DNA of 8,177 nt from Bacteroidota bacterium (GTDB lineage Bacteria; Bacteroidota; Bacteroidia; B-17B0; B-17BO). Both the position numbers and the translations under genes were made by a program. The DNA is taken from positions 1 to 8,177 of the forward strand of contig JANXRU010000409.1 in the NCBI GenBank assembly GCA_025356715.1, in the 5' to 3' direction. A model generated the notes under the pieces. The model made no database searches. It saw only the letters and a list, made by a program, of their open reading frames with translations, and was not told the origin of the DNA. Position 1 is the stretch's first letter. The number at the start of each line of letters is the position of its first letter. This document shows, in pieces, positions 1-6,195 of this stretch.

Positions 1-1305
1 CACGAAATTTATTTCTGAAGATTTTTTTTCGCTTTCAAAAAATTGCTCTCCAATAAATAAAGGATATTGCCTGACTGGCTTTTCAATTAATTCCCAAACA
101 TCCGAATTGTAAATGATGCCAAGTGTTCCAGGGATTTCAAAATCAATTTGATGATCTCCTGCAAAAATAAAATCACAAGCCATATCAGTTATATTCCATT
201 TATCTAATGGTACAGAATACTGATATCCTACTGCAAATAAATTCGCCGCAGTAATGTTTTCACGCATACTAAAATCAGCAATCACACGTGGTACATGATG
301 TGCGCCAATAGCTGATACAGCAATACTTTCGCGTCTTTCGTATTCGTATGGATTATAGGATAATAGAATTTTATCTCCTTCAGTTTTTAATTTTTCAATT
401 TCCTGATGCGAATGTCTATGCTCATAACGTTTAATTAAATCTCTGGCAACGGGCATTTCAAATTCAGGATCTTCTGTTAACGATACGCGCACCGTATCTC
501 CTAATCCGTCTTCTAATAAAGTTCCTATACCAACGGCTGATTTGATGCGCCCATCTTCTCCATCTCCGGCTTCTGTTACTCCTAAATGCAAAGGATAATT
601 TCGATTTGTTTCCATCATTTTTTGCACTAGCAAACGATAAGCCTCCACCATTACTTGTGTATTACTGGCCTTCATTGAAATAACAATATTCTGATAATTC
701 AAATCTTCGCAAATACGTAAAAATTCAAAAGCTGATTCTACCATACCTAATGGCGTATCTCCATACCGACTTAAAATTCGATCACTTAAACTGCCATGAT
801 TAGTGCCTATTCGCATAGCAGTGCCGTACTCTTTACAAATATTTACCAATGGCGTAAATCGATTTCTAATACGTTCCAATTCTTTTTCGTAAGCAGAATC
901 GGTATACTCTATTTCTTCAAATTTTTTCTTATCAACGTAATTACCTGGATTCACACGCACTTTTTCAATCACTCGAGCCGCAAATTCAGCAGCGTTTGGT
1001 GTAAAATGAATATCAGCAACAAGCGGCGTATCAAAACCAGCTGCTCGTAATTCTTTTTTTATAACTTCTAAATTTTTAGCTTCATTCATACTCGGTGCCG
1101 TAATACGAACCAACTCACAACCAGCTTCAATCATTCTGATACTTTGAGCAACAGTTGCCTTTGTATCCATGGTATCAGTGGTTGTCATGCTTTGCACACG
1201 AATAGGATTTGTGCCACCAATACCAACATTACCACACATTACTTCGCGTGTCAAAAATCGTTTATACTCCGTTAATGAATTTGAATAGGGAAGGTAGGGT
1301 TTCAT
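1..1305 (-). CDS. ispG: 4-hydroxy-3-methylbut-2-enyl diphosphate synthase IspG (GcpE), long form, C-terminus missing
   Basis: IspG reductively converts methylerythritol cyclodiphosphate to HMBPP, the penultimate step of the MEP isoprenoid pathway in the cytoplasm. Translating the minus strand from the ATG at 1305 gives 435 codons without a stop before the window edge. Recognisable family segments in order are PIRVQSMTTTDTMDT (about 34-48), ELVRITAP (64-71), VADIHF (96-101), VRVNPGNY (116-123), RIGTNHGSLSDR (about 163-174) and LGVTEAGDGEDGRIKSAVGIG followed by GDTVRVSLTEDPE (about 240-277), which together make the TIM barrel. The frame then continues for about 160 residues instead of going straight into the iron-sulfur domain. 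This matches the long IspG of Bacteroidota, Chlamydiae and plants, which carries an inserted domain. The cysteines binding the [4Fe-4S] cluster would lie beyond base 1 and cannot be checked. The start fits the family N-terminus; no Shine-Dalgarno sequence is visible. Confidence 0.96.
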   Translation of the reverse strand, partial: MKPYLPYSNSLTEYKRFLTREVMCGNVGIGGTNPIRVQSMTTTDTMDTKATVAQSIRMIEAGCELVRITAPSMNEAKNLEVIKKELRAAGFDTPLVADIHFTPNAAEFAARVIEKVRVNPGNYVDKKKFEEIEYTDSAYEKELERIRNRFTPLVNICKEYGTAMRIGTNHGSLSDRILSRYGDTPLGMVESAFEFLRICEDLNYQNIVISMKASNTQVMVEAYRLLVQKMMETNRNYPLHLGVTEAGDGEDGRIKSAVGIGTLLEDGLGDTVRVSLTEDPEFEMPVARDLIKRYEHRHSHQEIEKLKTEGDKILLSYNPYEYERRESIAVSAIGAHHVPRVIADFSMRENITAANLFAVGYQYSVPLDKWNITDMACDFIFAGDHQIDFEIPGTLGIIYNSDVWELIEKPVRQYPLFIGEQFFESEKKSSEINFV

Positions 1306-1353
1306 TGTTTTTTAATTTGTTGTTTCTTATTTAATTATCGTGATCTGCTCTAT

Positions 1354-1389
1354 CCCCCTCTCCTTTATAGAGGGGCTAGGGGGGTGAGG
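1354..1389. repeat. C-rich/G-rich intergenic hairpin element, likely dispersed repeat
   Basis: A strongly GC-rich 36-base island in AT-rich surroundings. CCCCTCT (1355-1361) pairs perfectly with AGAGGGG (1369-1375) around a 7-base loop, and the flanking CCCCC and GGGGGG runs (1354-1358, 1379-1384) offer an alternative outer pairing. It sits just beyond the stop codon of the cyclase-family gene and before ispG. Its form (C-run, short AT loop, G-run, CTA, G-run, TGAGG) resembles intergenic elements that I know to be scattered through many Bacteroidota genomes. That it is a multi-copy repeat is inference, since only one copy lies in this window. It could also reduce transcription from the cyclase gene into ispG, but no U-run follows the stem on the minus strand. 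Confidence 0.55.
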
Positions 1390-1392
1390 CTT

Positions 1393-2142
1393 TTAAAATA
1401 TCTTATAAAGTATTGGTTTACTCGGACTCGCATCATTTTCGAAACTTGCTATTTGCAAATTTAAAATATAAGTGCCATCTATAATTTCATTTGGTACATA
1501 AATAAGTTCAGTAATTGTTTTTTGAAATTGTGTATTAGTTGGATATTGCCAAAATGCATGATGCGCCAATAATTTCCCCTCATCATTTTCTCTGTCAATC
1601 GATGGCATATCAATTAACAAATGTTCAACACCTATAGAGTTCAAAAATAAAATAGCATCTTCTAAAATATAAGGTGGATTCGTATTAGAATATTGCATAG
1701 TTAATTTATTTAATCCATTGGATAAAGTTCTAATAACAATAGCTTCTGGTTTTAAATTTTCTAACGATTCTTCTAACTGTTTTTTTGTAATCACATAATC
1801 ACCATTTTCTAATTCAGTAGGCATGATAGTAACAACTTCTGCTAAAAACATAAATTGTTTTAAGCATTTATTGATGGTTACAAACTCCTTGCTAATATGA
1901 CCAACACACTCGGTATGTGTCCCATTCCCATGTGGATTAAATGTAACTTTTCTGAAATTTGTGGAACCACCTTTACTCACATCGCAAATCGTATTTCCGT
2001 ATTCCAGAGATTCTAATTTCATAGATTCTACATACCATGCACTTGCACAATTTTTATCAGTACTCAATGGCATCGAAATGTCAATAGGTTTAAAAAAATC
2101 TATCTTATAATCTTTTCCTTTATGAAAAATTGAACCTATCAT
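1393..2142 (-). CDS. Cyclase / kynurenine-formamidase family metal-dependent hydrolase
   Basis: A complete 249-residue protein of the cyclase family (Pfam Cyclase, PF04199), whose characterised members hydrolyse N-formylkynurenine or related amides and lactones using bound metal. The signature is NPHGNGTHTECVGHI at residues 69-83, with H71, H76, E78 and H82 as likely metal ligands. A second family-like block reads LLIDMPSIDRENDEGK, followed by a pair of histidines (AHHAFW). The usual signature is HxGTHxDxxxH; here there is one extra residue before GTH and Glu replaces Asp, so the substrate should not be assumed to be formylkynurenine. No signal peptide is seen, suggesting a cytoplasmic protein. 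Length is normal for the family. No kynurenine-pathway genes are nearby. ispG lies 87 bases downstream on the same strand, so cotranscription is possible but the GC-rich hairpin intervenes. The ATG at 2142 is preceded by an A-rich leader. Confidence 0.85.
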   Translation of the reverse strand: MIGSIFHKGKDYKIDFFKPIDISMPLSTDKNCASAWYVESMKLESLEYGNTICDVSKGGSTNFRKVTFNPHGNGTHTECVGHISKEFVTINKCLKQFMFLAEVVTIMPTELENGDYVITKKQLEESLENLKPEAIVIRTLSNGLNKLTMQYSNTNPPYILEDAILFLNSIGVEHLLIDMPSIDRENDEGKLLAHHAFWQYPTNTQFQKTITELIYVPNEIIDGTYILNLQIASFENDASPSKPILYKIF

Positions 2143-2301
2143 TTGTTTTTATTATTGGATAAATGTAACAACTGTTTCTATTTAATAAACTACTCCATTT
2201 ATAAATTTTCAAAACAAAAAACTTTTCAAAAGTTAAAATATCAGCTTAAGTTTTTTACCTACTTTTTTTGTTTTTGCTTAAAATTACGCCTAAAGACTTT
2301 T

Positions 2302-2344
2302 TGTAGAAAAATGCATGTTATTTTTACAGAATTTCTACAGAATT
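2302..2344. repeat. Inverted repeat TGTAGAAA/TTTCTACA with 11-base-spaced direct repeat
   Basis: TGTAGAAA (2302-2309) and its exact complement TTTCTACA (2332-2339) are 22 bases apart. Overlapping the right arm, TACAGAATT occurs twice (2325-2333 and 2336-2344), one helical turn (11 bases) apart. They lie about 55-95 bases upstream of the candidate promoter of the porP-like gene, a place where an activator could bind. Function is inferred only from position and symmetry; in DNA this AT-rich, repeats of 8-9 bases can arise by chance. Confidence 0.3.
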
Positions 2345-2396
2345 AAATTAAAACCAATCTAAAAAACATCTTTTTAACAAAAAATAGTTCAAAAAG

Positions 2397-2427
2397 TTTG
2401 ATTTTTTAAATTTTACCCCTATCTTAG
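2397..2427 (+). promoter_or_regulatory. Candidate Bacteroidota-type promoter for porP-like gene
   Basis: TTTG at 2397-2400 is followed after 19 bases by TATCTTAG at 2420-2427. The primary sigma factor of Bacteroidota typically recognises TTTG near -33 and TAnnTTTG near -7 with about this spacing; the second box matches five of its six fixed positions. Transcription would start near 2432-2435 and give a leader of about 45 bases before the ATG at 2479. A small inverted repeat, CTTAG (2423-2427) and CTAAG (2432-2436), overlaps the -7 box and the predicted start. No experimental support; another start box (TATATTGG, 2437-2444) lacks a well-placed partner. Confidence 0.5.
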
Positions 2428-2478
2428 TCCCCTAAGTATATTGGATTATTTTAAAATTAAACTAAAATTGGTATAACC

Positions 2479-3450
2479 ATGAAGAAAATTTTTACCACCC
2501 TAACTCTTGCATTCTCAACAATAACAAGCGTTTCATTCGCTCAGCAAGATCCTCAGTTTACTCAGTTTATGCATAGTAAATTGATTTATAACCCTGGTTA
2601 TGCAGGTACAAGTGAGGCAATTTGTGCTAATGTTTTAGGTCGTCAGCAATGGGTTAATTTTCCAGGAGCTCCAAAAACTGGGTTATTAAGCTTTGATATG
2701 CCTATTGGACGATTACCATTAGCAATTGGTGTAAACATCATGAGTGATCAAATTGGTTTTGATAAAACGATATTTGCTCGTTTAGCAGTAGCATATAACC
2801 GTCATATTGGCGCTGGTGTTTTAGGTGTTGGGGTTGATGCGGGTCTTATTAATAAGCAATTTAATGGAAATTGGATTACTCCTGATGGAAATTCAGCACA
2901 AGATGCTTCTATCCCAGGATATCAAGCAACTACATCTAATACATTAAACGTTGGTTTAACTAAAGCGGCTTTTGATTTAGGTTTTGGTATTTATTATGGT
3001 ATCGCTAATAAAATGTATGTGGGTATTTCTTCATCTCACTTAACTGCTCAAGACATCGCTCAATCTAGTTCTGTTAAATATGCAGTTGCTCGTCACTATT
3101 ATATAATAGGAGGTTACACTTTTGAAATCGGTCAAGGCGGAAAGCATGGCATTAATCCTAATGTAAAAGTTAAGACTGATGCTGCATCTACTCAATTGGA
3201 TGTTAATTTAACTTATATATTTGATAGAAAATTATCTGTTGGTGTTACTTACCGTATGCAAGATGCTATTGCCCCAATGTTAGGCTATAAATTCCCAATG
3301 GGTCTTCGTGTAGGTTATTCTTACGACGTTACTTTGTCTAAAATTAAAGGTTATAGTTCTGGTACTCACGAGATTTTAATAGGTTTTTGCTTTAAAACAA
3401 AGAAAACTCCTAAAGTTTCTTCATACCAAAACCCAAGATTTTTAGATTAA
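2479..3450 (+). CDS. Type IX secretion system outer-membrane protein, PorP/SprF family
   Basis: A complete 323-residue protein of the PorP/SprF family. These are outer-membrane proteins of the type IX secretion system; in Flavobacterium, SprF is needed to put the adhesin SprB on the surface, and in P. gingivalis PorP is required for secretion. A signal peptide is clear: MKK, a hydrophobic stretch, then SFA before QQDPQ, with cleavage likely after residue 21. The family hallmark follows directly: QDPQFTQFMHSKLIYNPGYA, then a Trp/Phe/Pro segment (RQQWVNFPGAP), after which Gly- and aromatic-rich alternating strands run to the C-terminus, as expected for a beta-barrel. Length is usual for the family. 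It is the first gene of the rightward cluster, 178 bases before gldK, matching porP before porK in P. gingivalis. Genomes often carry many paralogues of this family, but position makes this the probable core PorP; orthology is inferred from order. Confidence 0.92.
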   Translation: MKKIFTTLTLAFSTITSVSFAQQDPQFTQFMHSKLIYNPGYAGTSEAICANVLGRQQWVNFPGAPKTGLLSFDMPIGRLPLAIGVNIMSDQIGFDKTIFARLAVAYNRHIGAGVLGVGVDAGLINKQFNGNWITPDGNSAQDASIPGYQATTSNTLNVGLTKAAFDLGFGIYYGIANKMYVGISSSHLTAQDIAQSSSVKYAVARHYYIIGGYTFEIGQGGKHGINPNVKVKTDAASTQLDVNLTYIFDRKLSVGVTYRMQDAIAPMLGYKFPMGLRVGYSYDVTLSKIKGYSSGTHEILIGFCFKTKKTPKVSSYQNPRFLD

Positions 3451-3582
3451 TTGTAACCTTTTTAAAAAAAGCACGTTTAAGCCCCTTACAAACTATATTT
3501 TAAATTGTTAATAAAGTGTTAATAAGTTAAGATGTCACTTAGTAGAAAGTTTGGGATTATAAACAACAAGAACGCGAGGTAA

Positions 3583-3606
3583 GCTTTAATACAAATCTTA
3601 TTAAGC
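3583..3606 (+). other. Possible leader hairpin upstream of gldK
   Basis: GCTTTAATA (3583-3591) pairs with TATTAAGC (3599-3606) with one bulged T, forming an eight-pair stem around a 7-base loop and ending 22 bases before the gldK start codon. The stem has few GC pairs and no T-run follows, so it does not look like a terminator. The rest of the 178-base gap between the porP-like gene and gldK (3451-3628) shows neither a convincing terminator nor a good TTTG/TAnnTTTG promoter pair, which favours readthrough from upstream. Confidence 0.3.
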
Positions 3607-3628
3607 ACAAAACTAAACAAACAGCACT

Positions 3629-5173
3629 ATGAAAAAACTAATTTTATTAGCTTCGTTTATTGCAATTGTTACAGGCTGTAACAAACGCGTTGGAGAGTTA
3701 ATTGGCGCTCAGGGTAGAGAACAGTGGTTTCAACCCGATCCTTACGGAACGATGTATATCCCAATGGGATCTTATCACATGGGGCCTAGCGATGAGGAGG
3801 TTACAATGGCTCATACAGCACATTCAAAAATGGTGTCTGTTCAGGCATTTTACATTGATGATTCTGAGATTTCAAATAATGAATACCGTCAATTTGTTTG
3901 GTGGGTTAGAGATTCAATTGCTCGTAAATTATTAGCTAACGGAGGAGGGCCTGATGCTGAAGAATTTAAAATTGAACAAGCAGACTTCTTAGCAATGTAT
4001 CCTATATATACAGGTGATAATAATTTACAAGATCCATATATCAACTGGGATTCTAAAATTAATTGGGGTAGCGATAATGAAGATTATCGTTTGGATTTGC
4101 AGCCAATGTATTTACCAGAAGGCGAACGTTTTTATAATCGTAAAGAAATTGATGCTCGTAAATTAAATTATGAATATTATAGAATAGATATTCGTTTAGC
4201 AGCATCAAAAACCAATCGATTTTTACCTCAAAAATCATTAGACATACAAGATGCTTCTCACGAGTATAAGAAAGCAGATTACATTAATGGTGTACACTTA
4301 AATGATGGATTAAATGGAACTCCCGGCCAGCCTTCAACAGCTGTTGGCGATCCAGGCAAAGATCCAAAAACATTAGGTACATATAATGTTTCTGATCAAG
4401 TTTCAGTAGGACAAGGAAATTATGTTCCTCGTGAGCGTAAGGGCGTTGACCGTTCAGTATTTATCCTAAAGGATGTTATTAATGTATACCCAGATACGTT
4501 GGCTTGGGTACATGACTTTACATATTCTTTTAATGAACCAATGACTAACATGTATTTTTGGCATCCAGCTTACGATCAGTATCCTGTTGTTGGTGTGACT
4601 TGGAAACAAGCGCGTGCATTTAGTATTTGGCGTTCAAACTTATTAAATAACTACTTAATTGGAACAGAACAAACTATTGTTAATGATTTCCGTTTGCCAA
4701 CAGAGTCTGAGTGGGAATATGCTGCTCGTGGTGGAAATGATTTATCACCATATCCTTGGGGTGGACCATATATCCGTAACTCAAGAGGTTGTTTCTTAGG
4801 TAACTTTAAACCTTTACGTGGATCTTATATTGATGATGGTGGATTCCATTCGTTATACGTTTATGCTTATAACCCTAATGATTATGGTTTATATTGCATG
4901 GCTGGGAATGTTGCTGAGTGGACAAGTAATGCTTTTGATGAATCTGCTTACGACTTTGCACATGATTTAAATCCAGATTATTTATATGAAGCGCAAGATA
5001 AAGATGCTAACGTTTTAAAACGTAAAGTAATTCGTGGTGGTTCATGGAAAGATGTTGGATATTATTTACAAGTAAGTACTAGAACGTATGAATATCAAGA
5101 TACAGCTAAATGCTACATTGGTTTCCGTAACGTTATGACTTATTTAGGTCGTGATAAAAACGATGAATTTTAG
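3629..5173 (+). CDS. gldK: GldK/PorK, type IX secretion and gliding lipoprotein with FGE-sulfatase-like fold
   Basis: A complete 514-residue lipoprotein. PorK/GldK forms, with PorN/GldN, the large periplasmic ring attached to the outer membrane in the type IX secretion machine. The N-terminus MKKLILLASFIAIVTGC is a lipoprotein signal with the acylated Cys at position 17. The rest belongs to the formylglycine-generating-enzyme (SUMF1/FGE-sulfatase) fold: YIPMGSYHMG (43-52), IDDSEISNNEYRQFV (76-90), GVTWKQARAF (322-331), RLPTESEWEYAARGG (355-369), GNVAEW (426-431), RGGSW (469-473) and GFRNV near 498. The catalytic cysteine pair that true FGE carries just after its GGS motif is absent (GGSWKDVGYYLQVSTRT), so this is a structural relative, not a working enzyme. 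Length is slightly above typical GldK/PorK; extra sequence lies between about 100 and 320. gldL follows after 129 bases. Confidence 0.95.
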   Translation: MKKLILLASFIAIVTGCNKRVGELIGAQGREQWFQPDPYGTMYIPMGSYHMGPSDEEVTMAHTAHSKMVSVQAFYIDDSEISNNEYRQFVWWVRDSIARKLLANGGGPDAEEFKIEQADFLAMYPIYTGDNNLQDPYINWDSKINWGSDNEDYRLDLQPMYLPEGERFYNRKEIDARKLNYEYYRIDIRLAASKTNRFLPQKSLDIQDASHEYKKADYINGVHLNDGLNGTPGQPSTAVGDPGKDPKTLGTYNVSDQVSVGQGNYVPRERKGVDRSVFILKDVINVYPDTLAWVHDFTYSFNEPMTNMYFWHPAYDQYPVVGVTWKQARAFSIWRSNLLNNYLIGTEQTIVNDFRLPTESEWEYAARGGNDLSPYPWGGPYIRNSRGCFLGNFKPLRGSYIDDGGFHSLYVYAYNPNDYGLYCMAGNVAEWTSNAFDESAYDFAHDLNPDYLYEAQDKDANVLKRKVIRGGSWKDVGYYLQVSTRTYEYQDTAKCYIGFRNVMTYLGRDKNDEF

Positions 5174-5234
5174 TAAATTTATTACAACAACTTAAATAAT
5201 TTAATGACTTGATTGTTTTTAAATTATATAGATA

Positions 5235-5294
5235 ATAAACACAAAAACACAAAAATAAACACAATTAACTAAACTAAACACTAACTAAACAAAC
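5235..5294 (+). repeat. G-free leader with ACTAAAC and ATAAACACAA repeats before gldL
   Basis: Bases 5232-5294, ending eight bases before the gldL start codon, contain no G on the plus strand. ATAAACACAA occurs at 5235-5244 and 5255-5264, exactly 20 bases apart. ACTAAAC occurs at 5268-5274, 5273-5279 and 5284-5290. The longer form ACTAAACAAAC (5284-5294) is repeated exactly in the gldK leader at 3612-3622, and ACTAAAC recurs before gldM at 6161-6167. Such a leader would be unstructured, which suits translation initiation in Bacteroidota, where Shine-Dalgarno sequences are mostly absent and A-rich leaders promote initiation. The specific motif recurrence may have a role beyond base composition, but this is inference. 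Confidence 0.45.
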
Positions 5295-5302
5295 GAAGAG
5301 CT

Positions 5303-6100
5303 ATGAGCAAATTACCCAAAGTAACCGGTTTTAAGAAGTATTTACATTTAGCATCATGTTTTGGTGCGTCTATTGTTATCGTTGGAGCATTATTTAAAAT
5401 TATGCACTGGCCAGGATCAGGACCTGCTTTAATTGCTGGTTTAGGAACTGAAGCTGTATTATTTATTTTATTTGGTTTAGATATTCCACACGAAGAATAT
5501 GATTGGACATTAGCATACCCAGAGTTAGGTGGTATGGGTGGTCATGAAGAAACTTCTCATGAAGTTGATAATAGCTTACCTATGTCAGCACAATTAGATA
5601 ATATGTTAGCTGATGCAAAAATAGGCCCTGAATTAATTGAAAGTTTAGGTTCAGGCATGCGTTCATTAAGCGATACTGCTTCTAAAATAGGAGATATCAG
5701 TAACGCTACTTTAGCTACTAATGATTATGTTTCCAGTGTGCAAAGTGCATCTAAAAATGTGTCTCATTTAGCTGATACATACAGTAAAGCAGCCGCTTCA
5801 ATTTCTAGTTTGGCTGAATCTAACGATGCTGGTAGTTCTATAGGAGAATCTTTAAACTCTGTTTCTAAAAATTTAGGTGCTTTAAACGCCACTTACGAAT
5901 TACAATTACAAGGATCTCGATCCCATTTAGAAGCTACTGAGAAATTTTATGGTGGCTTAGGTGAATTAATGAAAAACTTACATGATTCAGTTGAAGATAC
6001 TAAAAAATACCGTGCTGAAATGTCTACATTATCAACTAATTTAACTGCCCTTAACAGTATCTACGGAAACATGTTAGGTGCTATGAATTATAATAAATAG
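5303..6100 (+). CDS. gldL: GldL/PorL, inner-membrane motor protein of type IX secretion and gliding
   Basis: A complete 265-residue protein. GldL forms a pentamer of two-helix subunits around the membrane helices of a GldM dimer; proton flow through this complex powers secretion and gliding. Two membrane helices are visible, about residues 14-34 and 41-59, joined by the conserved turn KIMHWPG. The membrane glutamate E50 corresponds to the essential Glu49 of Flavobacterium johnsoniae GldL, and K32 and H35 to its Lys27 and His30 (alignment by eye from memory). After a short DIPHEEYDW segment comes a soluble cytoplasmic part (about 60-265), rich in Ser, Ala, Leu and Asn with long predicted helices such as the stretch around ATNDYVSSVQSASKNV. 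It ends 95 bases before gldM, and a strong hairpin lies in that gap. The start ATG follows a G-free leader and gives the family N-terminus. Confidence 0.96.
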   Translation: MSKLPKVTGFKKYLHLASCFGASIVIVGALFKIMHWPGSGPALIAGLGTEAVLFILFGLDIPHEEYDWTLAYPELGGMGGHEETSHEVDNSLPMSAQLDNMLADAKIGPELIESLGSGMRSLSDTASKIGDISNATLATNDYVSSVQSASKNVSHLADTYSKAAASISSLAESNDAGSSIGESLNSVSKNLGALNATYELQLQGSRSHLEATEKFYGGLGELMKNLHDSVEDTKKYRAEMSTLSTNLTALNSIYGNMLGAMNYNK

Positions 6101-6117
6101 ATACATAACCACTATTA

Positions 6118-6152
6118 CAAAATGAACTAAAGTTTTTCTTTAGTTCATTTTG
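6118..6152 (+). terminator. Perfect 15-bp hairpin between gldL and gldM (attenuator or partial terminator)
   Basis: CAAAATGAACTAAAG (6118-6132) is exactly complementary to CTTTAGTTCATTTTG (6138-6152), with a TTTTT loop (6133-6137). It begins 17 bases after the gldL stop codon and ends 43 bases before the gldM start. It is by far the strongest stem in the window's non-coding sequence apart from the GC-rich repeat. Stem ends of AAAA and TTTT resemble intrinsic terminators, but on the plus strand the stem is followed by GATAAAAAA and not an extended T-run, so full termination is unlikely. It may act as a partial terminator or protect the 3' end of a processed gldL message. The symmetric form would also stop antisense transcription. 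Confidence 0.6.
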
Positions 6153-6195
6153 ATAAAAAAACTAAACATAAACTTAAAAAAAATATTATAGCACT

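Larger units (their letters stand above)
2143..2478. other. Divergent non-coding region between cyclase gene and porP-like gene
   Basis: These 336 bases separate divergently transcribed genes and are very AT-rich, with long A and T runs. The only open frame of note (2143-2346, plus) is a low-complexity string of Phe, Lys, Leu and Cys without family resemblance, and I do not count it as a gene. The region holds a short palindrome (AACTTTT-C-AAAAGTT, 2220-2234), an inverted repeat and an overlapping direct repeat near 2302-2344, and a promoter candidate at 2397-2427. On the minus strand a weak promoter-like pair for the cyclase gene can be seen (TTTA at 2186-2189, 18-base spacer, TACATTTA at 2160-2167), but it leaves only a very short leader and is uncertain. 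Confidence 0.7.

Noticed and set aside
796..1050. 84-codon plus-strand open frame
   Set aside because: Lies wholly antisense to the strongly conserved barrel region of ispG.
2143..2346. 67-codon plus-strand open frame in the divergent intergenic region
   Set aside because: Low-complexity Phe/Lys/Cys-rich translation from AT-rich DNA, beginning immediately next to the oppositely oriented cyclase start; no family resemblance and no suitable promoter.
3451..3491. Terminator after the porP-like gene (TTGTAA at 3451-3456 pairing with TTACAA at 3486-3491)
   Set aside because: Only six pairs with a 29-base loop and no T-run after it; too weak to call.
3702..3935. 77-codon plus-strand open frame inside gldK
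   Set aside because: Alternative frame of gldK, whose own frame carries clear family motifs here.
5235..5294. CRISPR-like short spaced repeats before gldL
   Set aside because: Repeats are only 7-11 bases, partly overlapping, low in complexity and without unique spacers of regular length.
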